A stretch of DNA of 64,000 nucleotides, taken from assembly GCA_903772945.1 (NCBI GenBank), contig CAICTM010000350.1:1-64000 (forward strand), given 5' to 3'. Positions 51,501 to 61,959 of the stretch are shown one piece after another. Position 1 is the first letter of the stretch; every line of letters begins with the position of its first letter. The stretch is from Seminavis robusta (Eukaryota > Bacillariophyta > Bacillariophyceae > Naviculales > Naviculaceae). The notes below the pieces were generated by a model that searched no databases, had not been told where the DNA came from, and saw only the letters and a program-made list of their open reading frames with translations. The position numbers were made by a program, and so were the translations under genes.

Positions 51501-51818
51501 GCCCAAGGCGGCAATCAAGGCCGTGAGCAACCATTTGGTGTTAACGACCGAGTTGCTGCTGTTGAAACTGCCCGTGGACCGATGATCGTCGTCGTCGTCA
51601 AATCGAAGGGAAGAGAGGGAGCCAGCAGAAGTCAGTTGTTGTTCCGGAGGACTGGAAGGCTGTTGTTGTTGTTGTTGTTGGGTATTCCTGCTCTTTTTGC
51701 GTTTCTTGGAGGTCCCTCCTTCGCGTTCCTTGAACCGCCTCAGTCCTTCCTCTAGCTCAATGGCAAACGAAGTCTCACTCGCCATGGGATTGAACTTTAC
51801 TTCCTGTTGATCCATCAT
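48502..51818 (-). CDS. Membrane CHASE hybrid histidine kinase with receiver domain
   Basis: Six exons: 51818-50972, 50865-50209, 50108-50091 (18 bp), 50002-49860, 49774-48927 and 48808-48502. Introns are 85-118 bp, all GT-AG and phase-consistent, giving 939 aa from MMDQQEVKFN. A cytoplasmic N-terminus with poly-Gln precedes TM1 at about 95-118. A CHASE-type sensor follows (ITYRILSAWSTYETFGLWI, ADHYMPLHYVEPVEGNE, PVLSPRLKLLQDT), then TM2 at about 453-475 (LLFVILGGTIIFLASLFCAA). The kinase has H-box NEFIAHEVRNPLSAA (His506), N-box LNLSANAVKFV, VEDSGPGIP, LFAKFQESLDS and GTGIGLAVCKNLSEL. The receiver has VVDDD, FLDQY (Asp836), GLSAND and MMKPFP (Lys887). It should autophosphorylate His506 and pass phosphate to Asp836 in response to a small extracellular ligand; the ligand is unknown. 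Confidence 0.93.
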
Positions 51819-54192
51819 CTTATAAATAGTATAGCACTGATAGCTATCTTTTTTGGTTGGATTGATGCGCGTTTTGGTGGTTGTGAGGAAGAGTGTTCCC
51901 GCACCCACACAAAAAGAAGGATCTCTAGCTAGATTTCAGTTTCCAGACAGCTGACCAAGTCACCGTAGATTGTCGACCAATAGCCGTCGCTTCTTCTTCT
52001 TGTCTTTGGTCGATGCGAAGCCAACACTCACCGCAATTGCTTTGACGGATGATGCGCGTGGTAATAGCGTGCTCAAGAACTCTCTAAAGAGGTTCTCTCT
52101 GGAGACGGAGGACGATGCGATGATGCAACAAAAGCCAAGAAAACAAAAGCACTCTCTTTACATGGTGGCGGTGACCAGCGACAGTTGACGGAAAGAGCAG
52201 GTGCTGCTTTGGTGGTTTGGTGGCAACAGATACCGGTAGATGGAAGCAAGATTGTTTAAATCCCCTTGAACAGCTCTTGAACTCTCATTGTCCCTCGTGC
52301 TCTCCTGTGGCATTCTGGCATTATGGCGTTGATGATGATCGAAATGGGAAATGCCTCATAAGTAACATATTTAATATCATAGTTGCCGAAGGTCACCTAG
52401 AGGCACCGAGGACATAAAAGCAAATCTTGAAGTTGGCTCAGATACCGAATGGAACGTGCCTTCCGATTTTTTAAAGGGGAACCAACCAACCTATTAAATA
52501 CCGTATTTTGGAGCATCTTTGGCCTTTGGCACGACAGCTCCTGACTGAGTGACAGTCACGCAATATCTTGCAAACGGTGCATGTAGAGTACTCGACTGAG
52601 TCGACTCACACATGCTCCAGTCTTAGACTTGATGCCACTGTGGAATCATTCCAAGATGCCATCGCTGGAATAATTCGCGAAGTTCGTACATGTACAGTAC
52701 CCAATTGGATTGTTCATACGACAAGGGCCGATTAGATTATGGCAGACCAGACGTCCGGACTGCTGTGAGCTCACCAATAATTTTGAAACTCTGGGTTCGG
52801 GCATCGCAAAGGAACGAATGTAAAGCAAAACTGAAAGCTTCGGGCTGCTGCATCTTGGCTAAAGAAGAGCTACCTAGATAACATTATTCTTTATAACTGT
52901 GTGCGAACTTAATACACTAAAGTAGCTTGCAAATAGTGCGAACCGTTGCGGATGGGACTCTTTCTGGTTGTGGCACCATTCAGGATGCCAGGCAGGCAAA
53001 CTCTCTGCTGAGCATGACTTAATCCACATTGGATCAGTGAAGTACTAGCTAGTACACTGTGTTGGAGAGCTTCTGGTACCCGTGTACCGGTGGCTTCCCA
53101 AGAGGTGACCAAGGTGGCTCAAGTCAAGGATTAATTGCTATGTGCACCTCTTCCCACAACGAAGGTTGATATGTTTCGTTGTTCCTGCTCAAAGTTTTTC
53201 CACATCCACAATCCATCAGCATCCCTCAGTAACTGTTTCCTTGGTTGTTGGTTTGGGTTGGGTGCTTCTATCGGCTTCAAGAACTAGCTAGCACTCCAAA
53301 GGCTGAGGCTTGGTGGCGGCTTGGCTACAAGGTACCGTACCGCCACAAGCCACAAGCCACAAGCAACGGTGAACAAAAGATTTGCGCGGTTCCAAGGAGC
53401 CTGGCCTCTGATACTCTTGCCAGTCAGCGGTATGCAGTCACTCCGGGTAGTGTGGATCTGGAGCTTCAGAGAGGTTCTCCTTGGTGCTGATTTAGCTGGA
53501 AGTCGGTTCGAAAGATCCAAAGAAATAAGAGAACTCCCCCCCTTGCTACACTGCCCATTTGCCCTTGGCTCTTTGCGTGAATTGCCATCCGAGATAAGCT
53601 AGAGCCAGTGTGCTTCCAGGCAACTTGTAGAGATTGTAACGTAAATAGAATGATCAGAAGTACAGTGACAGCTTTGTCCATATGTGACCAACCAGATGGT
53701 TCAACAATGATGCTAAATCTTCGAGAAAAGGGAATATACAATGCGAGATCCCGTAAGCGGTACTTTTTAAAAGAGCCTCTTCATTAGGATGTTCTTTTAT
53801 TTCCATTGCACTGTGAAAACTATAATTAAAAGGCATGGACATCGACATTGAACTGTTAGATGTTAGAGACACCAGGAACCAGGAAGCTTTGAGAATCAGC
53901 AGATTTACCCGTAAAATACTAGTAGTGCAACCTTTAAGAAACCCAGTCACAAGGGCAGCAGCAAAAGCAGCAATACCGGCGGTAACCGACACACCGACAC
54001 AACAACCACGAGATCGAAAGAGGTCGAAGAGAGAAATCAGATTGCAAAAGAAGAAGGCTGCTAGCTAGCTATTAATAGCTAAATACTTGTAGTATTGCTC
54101 GACGCTCCCTTATCCTGTTGCTGCCATTACGGTTAACTAAGAGAGTCGATTCATTCCAATCATTCATTCCATCTGGAGGAGGTATCAGGACG
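51819..54192. other. Gene-poor interval, shared upstream of divergent genes
   Basis: About 2.4 kb between the histidine kinase (minus) and LRR member 3 (plus). It includes ACTCGACTGAGTCGACTCAC near 52590. A 77-codon basic frame (53835-54068) is too weak to call. Confidence 0.5.
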
Positions 54193-56619
54193 ATGACAAC
54201 ATTCGCAGAAAGTGGTAGAACCAACTACGGTGAAACTGCCGTGTTATCGTCGAGCGATCTGGTGAATGGGGGTAGCAACCACAACAGGGGGGTTACTTCC
54301 ATTGAGGACTCCAGTACTAATAGCAGTGTGGATACCCCTCTGCAAGGAGCGGACCGACAGCAGTCTGAAGACGAAGAAACGGCACCCCCAGAACCAGGCA
54401 AAGACAAGCCCGCAGCAGCGACCGCCCCGATTCCTGGTTCGGCTACTTGGTCGGCCACATCGGATGCAATCAACAGCTCCGCCAAGGCTACCGCAGATAG
54501 GAATTACGCCACGATACCTGGAGCAGCCTCGATACCCGGAGCAGCATCGGTACCCGGCGCCGTTGCGGCATCTCCGTGTACCTCCAAGAAGGAGAATCCC
54601 AAGATAATTGTCAAACTGGATACCAGTAGTAGCAAAGAACTGGATACTAGTAGCAAAGAGCTGGCTCCGGGTCGGAATGGAAGCCTAGGAGATAAGATAC
54701 CTCCTCCACGCGCTGCCGTGCTTGGGAGACCAGTTCGAACACTGGGAGGGATGACGGAAGAGCAAGTGGGAATGGACTACAGTGCTGCTACAACGACGGA
54801 AGAAACAATGTCCAGTCAATCTGTTGAAGTCGACGTCGAATCCGGCATTGTGGCTTCCACTCCCTATCCACCAGAACGTCTGTCTGAAGAGCAATCGCAA
54901 CAACCAGAGGCTGCTCCCGACGCAACAACCGCCCTAGAAAATAATAGTGAACGGGGACCAGAACCATTGGAGTTAATACCCCCTGCCGAGGACCAGTCAG
55001 CCACCCTCGACGTTTTTGACGACGAAGAAGAAGAGAGTCCTCGTGCAGAAGAAGGTGAAACGGACGAAGAAAATCCACCAGAACCCGTCGCGTTGGCAGA
55101 CGATAATGGCTCGGAATCACTGAGATCATCAGCACAGGACACCACCAGTCCTTCTCCGCCCGCGGCGTTGGCACCTCCCGTCGAAGAAAATCCACAAAAC
55201 AATAGCAGCAATAATTTCGGCGGTCATCAGGAACAGCAACGGCGAAATGGTCAAGATCCATTGCCTCTGGCGGTCCCCGTTCCAGAACCACCCTCCTTGA
55301 GACATGGTACGTCCTACGGATCCTATGGAGGATCCACCGTAATGTCGCAGGGAGTAGTGCAGGCACAACCCTTGGAAGATTGGACCGAAGAAAAAGAACG
55401 CAAAAGGTGTTGCTGTACATCCACCAATGGACGCGGATGGCTTAGCCCTACCCAGTGGGCTGTGGGAGCGCTACTGTTGGTGATTCTCATTGTGGTGGGT
55501 GTCGTGATTGGCGTCACACAGGCCAAAGATAGTGGCGACAACACAGACGATCCTTCGTATGGTGGTGGTGTCAACAATTCCACCAACAATCTAGAGAATA
55601 ACGCCACCGAGATCGTTGAGACGACACGGGCACCGACGAACCAAGAGAATACGGCGGGCAGCCCTCCCCTCACAGACTGTCGAAAGTATCCGTCCTTCAC
55701 CGATCAGCTTCATTTCCTGACACTGCAGGCACTCGATGATCGATGCAGTCCACAATCCAGAGCCAACACCTGGATGATGGAAGATCCAAATCGCGAGACC
55801 TACAAGTTTGAAAGACAGCTGCAACGTTTCTCATTGGCCACCTTGTATTATTCAACGTCGGGAGAAGCATGGAAGCAGAATGATCTGTGGCTCGATTATG
55901 AACAAGATGAATGCCAGTGGTACAATCAGGTGGACGAGGAAGCGGAAGGACCCATTTGCAATGAAGAGTCGCATATCATCAAGCTCAATTTGGCCCGAAA
56001 TGACTTGAAGGGAGTCTTGCCGGTGGAATTGTTCTTCTTTCCGGCCCTCGCATCTTTGGATTTGTCACACAATGGTCTTTATGGGACAGCCCCGACCATG
56101 TTTGCGGGCGCAAGATATCTGCAACGACTGGTACTGTCATCGAACAGTCTCACCGGTCAATTTACTGCGGAATTGGGTTTCGTTGCCTCCAAGCTGTCCA
56201 TCTTGCACAACGATGATAATCTATTCACGGGTGCCGTGCCTGGTCTTTTGCGGCTATTGCCAAATCTCCATGATCTGAATATTACAGGGAATCAGTACAC
56301 TGGTGCGATACCCAACACCCTGGTGCAGCTGAGCAACACTCTGACCAATCTCGAAGTGGCGGCGAATTCGATCTCTGGCGTGATTCCAGCAGAACTAGGA
56401 ATGACGACCCACTTGCAACGATTGGATGTTGGAAGGAATGAGGCCTTGGAAGGCACTCTCCCGACGGAATTTGCAGCACTGAAAAACTTGACCTCTTTGA
56501 ATATTGCAGGCACAAGTGTCTCCGGATCACCTCCAGATGAACTCTGTGCACTGCAACAGCAAGGACAATTGGATCTCCAAGCAGACTGTGGCGGAGAGTT
56601 TCAATGCTGCAGCGTATAG
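54193..56619 (+). CDS. Single-pass membrane LRR protein, member 3
   Basis: 808 aa from MTTFAESGRTNYGE (54193). The long N-terminal region (~415 aa) is Ser/Pro/Glu-rich and disordered, with short tandem peptides such as IPGAASIPGAASVPGAVAAS and SSKELDTSSKEL. A Cys/Arg cluster (ERKRCCCTSTNGRG) directly precedes the membrane segment at about 419-442 (WAVGALLLVILIVVGVVIGV), as for a palmitoylated juxtamembrane site. The shared cap follows (SRANTWMMEDPNRETYKFER, LQRFSLATLYYSTSGEAWK, NDLWLDYEQDECQWYNQ). LRRs run from about 589 (IIKLNLARNDLKGVLPVELF, LASLDLSHNGLYGTAPTMF, LQRLDVGRNEALEGTLP), and the C-cap ends LQADCGGEFQCC. No kinase is present. Probably a type II surface recognition protein. Confidence 0.9.
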   Translation: MTTFAESGRTNYGETAVLSSSDLVNGGSNHNRGVTSIEDSSTNSSVDTPLQGADRQQSEDEETAPPEPGKDKPAAATAPIPGSATWSATSDAINSSAKATADRNYATIPGAASIPGAASVPGAVAASPCTSKKENPKIIVKLDTSSSKELDTSSKELAPGRNGSLGDKIPPPRAAVLGRPVRTLGGMTEEQVGMDYSAATTTEETMSSQSVEVDVESGIVASTPYPPERLSEEQSQQPEAAPDATTALENNSERGPEPLELIPPAEDQSATLDVFDDEEEESPRAEEGETDEENPPEPVALADDNGSESLRSSAQDTTSPSPPAALAPPVEENPQNNSSNNFGGHQEQQRRNGQDPLPLAVPVPEPPSLRHGTSYGSYGGSTVMSQGVVQAQPLEDWTEEKERKRCCCTSTNGRGWLSPTQWAVGALLLVILIVVGVVIGVTQAKDSGDNTDDPSYGGGVNNSTNNLENNATEIVETTRAPTNQENTAGSPPLTDCRKYPSFTDQLHFLTLQALDDRCSPQSRANTWMMEDPNRETYKFERQLQRFSLATLYYSTSGEAWKQNDLWLDYEQDECQWYNQVDEEAEGPICNEESHIIKLNLARNDLKGVLPVELFFFPALASLDLSHNGLYGTAPTMFAGARYLQRLVLSSNSLTGQFTAELGFVASKLSILHNDDNLFTGAVPGLLRLLPNLHDLNITGNQYTGAIPNTLVQLSNTLTNLEVAANSISGVIPAELGMTTHLQRLDVGRNEALEGTLPTEFAALKNLTSLNIAGTSVSGSPPDELCALQQQGQLDLQADCGGEFQCCSV

Positions 56620-57706
56620 AATGACTACACGGCCGGACAACTGTAGAAACTAAAAAGAATCTTGTCAAATTATTTAATGATTCATTATGCATTCTTCCAA
56701 TTGCTTGAAAGGTCGTGACTGTGTTCAGTTAGTGCATTGCTCCCAGACCTACCAATGGCTACTTGGCTAGATACCGGTACTTAGCCAGATACCGGTAGAT
56801 GAAGTTCAGGAGGAGGGCGGTGGAAGTCCAGCCTGTTTTGGGCATGATATTGAAACAGAAGACACATGTAGTGTTGAACCCAGCGCCAATGCTTTGAAAC
56901 AGTTTCGTGCACAAAGGATGCATGCACATCGAGTTCCAGCCAACAGCAGAGCGAGCTCAGTCGAGCCATTGGAGGATTCATTCGGGCTCTGGGGGAGAAT
57001 GAACGGGTTCATTGTTGAACAATCCTCTCCAAACAAATGGGCGCTGGCAATGGGCTGCCTGTGGACGCGGTTTGTACTGGTACGATTGGACAGAATCGAA
57101 TCAATCTCCCAAAGAAATGAAGCAAAGTTGTCAGAGCTAGCTACCGGCACCGTTGTGAGGACGAAGTTTGGGTATGGTACCGTACCGGTACCTAGAAACG
57201 ATGGTAGAGTCGTCGAACTGTACGTACCAGTGTCTCTCTAGCTAGGTACTAAGCATTCAATTTGAAACCCTTTCAGCCATGTCATTCATTCCCCCTTTAC
57301 GACAGTGCTATTTATTCGATAGAGCTGCCGTGCACAACTCCTGCGTGAGTGTTCGTGCCAAAGCCGTGGCTCGAACCTTGGTTTTTTGGGCCACTGTGCG
57401 TCCTCAAGCCAGGCAGTGGCGCGAAAGCGCGGTTTTCAGAAGCGACCATGGCGTTCGGAGGCATTCCACCTGTTTCCTCTTGCAGCAACACATTCATTCT
57501 ATCCAGCTAGCTTAGCTTGCCACCCAGCGGCCCAAAAATTTGGCGTTCAGACTCGATTGGATTGTTGGCCTCTGTAGCAATTAGTTCATCTACCTTCCTT
57601 TCGTAGACAGTCCAGCATCAAGATCTGTAATTGATTGAATTTTGGATCCATTTTGGTTAGCCGGAGCCTTTTGTTGACTTTATTTTTGAAGCATACAATC
57701 ATAATC
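56620..57706. other. Intergenic, nothing certain
   Basis: About 1.1 kb. GATACCGGTA occurs twice near 56770 and 56789. A plus frame at 56894-57241 ends in GTVVRTKFGYGTV, reminiscent of a motif in some diatom proteins, but most of it is built from intergenic palindromes. Not called. Confidence 0.45.
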
Positions 57707-60700
57707 ATGGCCGATCATCAACAACAGCAACAACCCCTCCGACCGGCCCTTCGACGTCCTGGTCAACCACCTCGCCAAATTCCACGTCGTGATCCAGAAG
57801 AGGAAAATCGCTATCCTCCTGGAAAAGTCATGTTGATTGCCTTTTTGGGTGGCGTGGCGTTGCTGTTGGGCTGTTGTGTGGCCATTCTCCAACTTCGCAT
57901 CAATCAAGCCCATCAACGTCTGTTGGCGCAAAGCAAAGAACCCAAGGCTACCGACAGCAGCAACAGTGGTGGCCAATTCAGCAAGACGGTAGCTCCCTCT
58001 GATCCGACCCAACCGCAAGATTTATTTCTCTGGCAACAGCCACAATCTTTGCCTTACTCCGGCTCTTCGCGAGTGACGGCAGCACAAGCTTTCTGGAATC
58101 AATTTCGTGGCATTTCACCCGTCGAAGCCAAACAACAACATTGGAATCCGTTGGAAGAACCGTCTTTTGACTTTCGACGTTCGCTCACGTCCAATGACTA
58201 CGAGCACTTGCTACTCAACAACAACAACAACGACAATAGTAACAACAACAACAATAGCATTGCCGAAACCAAATTCTTTGCTCTCCAACGAGCGGCACAA
58301 TTGGGACATCCACAAGCACAGCATGTCTACGCCAATGCTCTCGCCAGTGGAGTCTTGCCCTTGCAGTATGATCAAACATCACTCTTGGACGTGGCCGACG
58401 ATTTCCTCCAAACCCACAGTCACCAATTGCAAGAAGCCTGGTTGAATTGGCACATGGCTGCCATTAGTGGTCACGTAGAAGCGGCCATGGCATTGGGACA
58501 TCGATACGAAACCATCCGACAGCAATCCAAATCAACGTCGTCGTCAACTTCCAAAGCCAAGCGTAAAAGCAGTAGCAACGCCGAAAAAGCCAGTTTCACT
58601 TGTCCGGATGTCTTGCCCTATTACCAAGCCGCCGCTCATGGCATTATGGATATTTTGGAAGCCAGTCCGCACAGCCGTGCCAAAGTATTGCCACCCATGG
58701 AAAAACATTTACTATATCAAGTCCATTTGCACGGGGGAACGTCGTCACAACTCGATTGGCACAACAAACCAGATGAATCCTCGGAAGCCATTCAATTTTA
58801 TCATTTCAAGGCTACCCGGGCCGTCGATCCAGATCCGTCCGCCGCCATGACATTGGCTACACTCTATCATTACGGATATCGAGGGGTCGTACAGAATTTG
58901 ACACTGGCGTTGCAGTACTACGATGTGGCCGCTCAAGCTGGATCCTGGGAAGCGGCAGGATTGGCGGGGTGGTTCCATGTATTTGGATTGGGAATGACGA
59001 CGGGAAAAGAACGGGACTTGTTCAAGGCACACAAGTACTTTCGACAAGGACTCGCCGGTGGAGGACTCAAGGCATGTCAGGAACGAAATCAAAAGAAAAA
59101 GAGGTTCAAGGCAAATTCTCATCAGGACAGTGTCACGCAGTGTGACCCGGGGTGTTTGAATGGAATGGGATTATTGCACTTGTTTGGTGTGCCCCTGGCC
59201 GTGGACGTGGATTTGGATGATGCCATTGATTACTTTACTCTCGCCAAGGAAATGGGACATTCCGATGCGGCGTACAATCTGGCCATGGTGACGTTGGGAT
59301 GGAAGAGTCATTACGTGCCGTTAGACGAGGCCTTGGAGAATGCCAAACAGACTACGGATAGTACCACTGGTGAGACGAAAGCATCCTTTACGGCTGTGGA
59401 TTTACCGGATTTTATGGAGGATCCCTATCAAATGGCGGCAGGGCCATCGCAATTGGACATGCAACATGCAGTGCAGCAGCTAATGTTTGCCGTGCAAAAG
59501 GGACACTTGCAGGCTCGCCATCGTCTGGCCATGTTGTATGATACAGGAATACCCTTGTCGCAAGAGGACAAGTCGTCGTCGCGAGCTTCTCGGGGAAGTG
59601 GTAGTCGCAAAATGAAAGAAGTTCTGCCGCGGGATTGCGAAAAGTCATTGAACCATTACAAAGGCATTGTCGATCTTGCCAGTCCACAGGTTCTCCATCG
59701 CTTACGCAAAGCCTACAAAGACTACATTGCTGGAGATTCCGACGCCAGTTTGATCCAGTACATGAGCATTGCAGAGTTGGGAAATGAAATTGCTCAGGTT
59801 AACGCAGCCTTCCTCTTGGAACAAGGGACTTGTCTGGGGCTCTCGTCCACGGATTGTCACAAGGCCAGTGTCCGATATTGGAAGGCAGCAGCCGCGGCTG
59901 GAAACCCAGAAGCCTGCTTACGCGTCGGAGACTTTTACTACTATGGAAAGCTTCGAAATCCCGAAGATCCCTTGGGTAGTATGTGGGATCGACCCTTTGG
60001 CTGGGTGCAGTATCTCATCTTTCCCGAAAAATTTGTGTTTCCTGCTGTCTTTTCAGCAGTTCAAAGATTTGTTGAGGAGGTGACCGTGTTGATACTCTCG
60101 TCGTCAGAATCCGGCGAAGACGAGGGCGAGGAAGCGAAGGAGGGGAGCTGTGAAGCAAGCAGCGAGGACGGGACCTGTTCTGCTCCTATAGATCCTGCAG
60201 ACGAACGCATGCATCAAGTGAAACAACGCCGAGAAGAGAACGAACAAGATTTGAAAATGGCGGCACATTATTACCGAATTGCAGCGGAGAAGCACTCCAG
60301 TCCCCGTGCAAACTTTAACTTGGCATTCCTGCACCAGTGGGGACTGGGTCTAACCCAAGACTTTCCACTCGCCAAGCGGCACTATGATTTGGCTGCCTCA
60401 AGTGTGGCCGCTTCACGCGAAGCGGATTTAGCAGTTCAGATTGCTCTGTGGACACTTGCATTCCACGAGTATGTGGTTCGGCTGGTGATGGCTTGGGAGG
60501 AGTACTTCTCGGCTGCCGCAGACGACGAAACGTCGACGCCGTCGATGGATTCTGGCTCGATCATGGAGGCAGTTCCGAAAGCAATCAGCAATATGATTGG
60601 CAAGCCTGTCCCAGGTGGTCCGACAGAATCCTCCACGTTCATGAATCAAGGGAATGCTAAGCTGACCAAGAAGGACATTATTTTGGCACATCTCTGGAGC

Positions 60701-60769
60701 TGGGAGTCTCTGGTTATGTTGATCCTAACCTACGTTCTGTGGATTCTGGTACAACGCACGAGACGGTGA
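57707..60769 (+). CDS. SEL1L: SEL1L/HRD3-like Sel1-repeat ERAD protein
   Basis: 1020 aa from ATCATGGCC (57707), single exon. N-terminal poly-Gln and basic residues precede a membrane segment at about 41-62 (VMLIAFLGGVALLLGCCVAIL). Sel1 repeats follow through the lumenal part: AAQLGHPQAQHVYANALASG, AAISGHVEAAMALGHRYE, SAAMTLATLYHYGYRGV, AAQAGSWEAAGLAGWFHVFG, GMGLLHLFGVPLAVDVDLDD, AKEMGHSDAAYNLAMV, AVQKGHLQARHRLAMLYDTG and AAAGNPEACLRVGDFYYYG. The last repeats (ANFNLAFLHQWGLGLTQDFP, LAKRHYDLAA) closely match the C-terminal repeats of SEL1L/HRD3, and a C-terminal anchor (LVMLILTYVLWILVQ) completes the layout. The family member is the substrate adaptor of the HRD1 ubiquitin ligase in ER-associated degradation. 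Two membrane segments rather than one is a variation. Asn- and Glu-rich inserts lengthen it. Confidence 0.88.
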   Translation: MADHQQQQQPLRPALRRPGQPPRQIPRRDPEEENRYPPGKVMLIAFLGGVALLLGCCVAILQLRINQAHQRLLAQSKEPKATDSSNSGGQFSKTVAPSDPTQPQDLFLWQQPQSLPYSGSSRVTAAQAFWNQFRGISPVEAKQQHWNPLEEPSFDFRRSLTSNDYEHLLLNNNNNDNSNNNNNSIAETKFFALQRAAQLGHPQAQHVYANALASGVLPLQYDQTSLLDVADDFLQTHSHQLQEAWLNWHMAAISGHVEAAMALGHRYETIRQQSKSTSSSTSKAKRKSSSNAEKASFTCPDVLPYYQAAAHGIMDILEASPHSRAKVLPPMEKHLLYQVHLHGGTSSQLDWHNKPDESSEAIQFYHFKATRAVDPDPSAAMTLATLYHYGYRGVVQNLTLALQYYDVAAQAGSWEAAGLAGWFHVFGLGMTTGKERDLFKAHKYFRQGLAGGGLKACQERNQKKKRFKANSHQDSVTQCDPGCLNGMGLLHLFGVPLAVDVDLDDAIDYFTLAKEMGHSDAAYNLAMVTLGWKSHYVPLDEALENAKQTTDSTTGETKASFTAVDLPDFMEDPYQMAAGPSQLDMQHAVQQLMFAVQKGHLQARHRLAMLYDTGIPLSQEDKSSSRASRGSGSRKMKEVLPRDCEKSLNHYKGIVDLASPQVLHRLRKAYKDYIAGDSDASLIQYMSIAELGNEIAQVNAAFLLEQGTCLGLSSTDCHKASVRYWKAAAAAGNPEACLRVGDFYYYGKLRNPEDPLGSMWDRPFGWVQYLIFPEKFVFPAVFSAVQRFVEEVTVLILSSSESGEDEGEEAKEGSCEASSEDGTCSAPIDPADERMHQVKQRREENEQDLKMAAHYYRIAAEKHSSPRANFNLAFLHQWGLGLTQDFPLAKRHYDLAASSVAASREADLAVQIALWTLAFHEYVVRLVMAWEEYFSAAADDETSTPSMDSGSIMEAVPKAISNMIGKPVPGGPTESSTFMNQGNAKLTKKDIILAHLWSWESLVMLILTYVLWILVQRTRR

Positions 60770-61176
60770 GCGACAGAACTGATGCCTTTCCTCGAAGACA
60801 TCAGACGGCAGTCAGCAACGGATAAAGCATATCGACATGCTTGGCGACCTGACAGTCCTCTTACTGGGCCCTGTCAGGGCTGAGGTTCGTCCCAGGCGAT
60901 TGAGTGTGGCCTTGTTCACAAAGCAAAAACAACCAATCCACCATCGTTGCGGTGAGCATGCCTTCAGACCACAACCATCGCCATGATGACAATAGTTAGA
61001 ATGTTGCATTTAAAACAATCATAGCGCGCAAGCTAGCAACAGTAGGCGATTCAGGCTTCAGTAGTAGAGAAGAGCAAGGTCGAAACGAGTGTGCGGTGTT
61101 ATCGAAAAATGCAACTGAGTATATTATTCTCGCGAGCTACAGACTAGTTTCTATGTCCCATCCAGCAGCTTCCGCC
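60770..61176. other. Intergenic between convergent genes
   Basis: About 400 bp. No gene or clear repeat recognised. Confidence 0.5.
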
Positions 61177-61959
61177 TTAGATACTACCCGCTGCGCCGTA
61201 GGCCACCGGAATGGCCACTGAGAGAAGTAACACTAATGCTGCCACCTGTGGTAAACAATTCATGTATTCAAGGAAGCGAACTGGGTTAGATCTGTTTGGT
61301 AGTATTCCATCGCAGGAAACCAGCCCACACGCACACAAACCTACCATTTTCCAGATAGCAGGGGAACCGCCTTTGTTGACGACCCCCTCTTCTTTGTTGA
61401 ATTTTGTGCCTTGTGGCGTTGGAATATCGTCAATAGAGGTGCGTGGGGTCTTTTCTCTCATGTAGTCCACGGAACCCTCTCCTCCCTTCTTCTCAAAAAA
61501 GTTGCAAAGTGTTGTTCGGTCTTCCTTAAAATCCATGAATGGAACGGCATATCCGCAAGATGTTTGCACACGATCCACGTGGTTGACAACGATCTGTCGG
61601 GTACCTGGTTTCATGTCATTCTGATAGTGCTTGGAGAGATAGGTGTTGAACTTGGGATGATCGGGAAGAAGAATCTCACCCTTGCCATAGAGGCGAAGAA
61701 TCCTGGGTGCTCCCTCAAACGCACAAAACATGAACGTAAGTCGTCCATTTTCAGCTATGTGTGCCGAAGTTTCATTGCCACTGCCCGCCAAGTCCCTGTA
61801 GCAAATGGTCTTGTCATCGATGATGCGGAGAGCGTCATACCCTTTGGGAGAAAGGTTCACATGTCCATTGCCGCTCAAGGGAGCAGTCGCCACAAAGAAG
61901 ACATGCTGCTTCTCAATCCATGCTTTGAAATCGTCATCTATACAATCATGTAGCTTCAT
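61177..61959 (-). CDS. PNPOx-like flavin-fold protein with C-terminal anchor
   Basis: From MKLHDCIDDDFK (61959). An in-frame, stop-free 99-bp intron is inferred at 61246-61344 (GTAGGT...TACCACAG). Splicing joins AIWKM to VAALVLLLSVAIPVAYGAAG and gives 227 aa with a terminal membrane segment; unspliced it would be 260 aa. The split-barrel domain of pyridoxamine-phosphate-oxidase type covers residues 5-130. It shows WIEKQHVFFVATAPLSGNGH, VNLSPKGYDALRIIDDKTIC, DLAGSGNETSAHIAENGRLT and RILRLYGKGEILLPDHPKFN. This group usually binds FMN, F420 or haem, and many members have unknown substrates. The QTSCGYAVPFMDF and LCNFFEKKGG segments after the barrel are typical of one eukaryote-wide subfamily. 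Tail-anchoring is an inference. Confidence 0.85.
   Translation of the reverse strand: MKLHDCIDDDFKAWIEKQHVFFVATAPLSGNGHVNLSPKGYDALRIIDDKTICYRDLAGSGNETSAHIAENGRLTFMFCAFEGAPRILRLYGKGEILLPDHPKFNTYLSKHYQNDMKPGTRQIVVNHVDRVQTSCGYAVPFMDFKEDRTTLCNFFEKKGGEGSVDYMREKTPRTSIDDIPTPQGTKFNKEEGVVNKGGSPAIWKMVGLCACGLVSCDGILPNRSNPVRFLEYMNCLPQVAALVLLLSVAIPVAYGAAGSI

Noticed and set aside
53835-54068. 77-aa basic frame upstream of LRR member 3
   Set aside because: Short, no domain, ends in CTAGCTAGC-type intergenic sequence; insufficient support.
56894-57241. 115-aa frame ending GTVVRTKFGYGTV
   Set aside because: The ending resembles a motif seen in some diatom proteins, but it is encoded by TACCGTACCGGTACC palindromes typical of intergenic DNA here, so coincidence is likelier.
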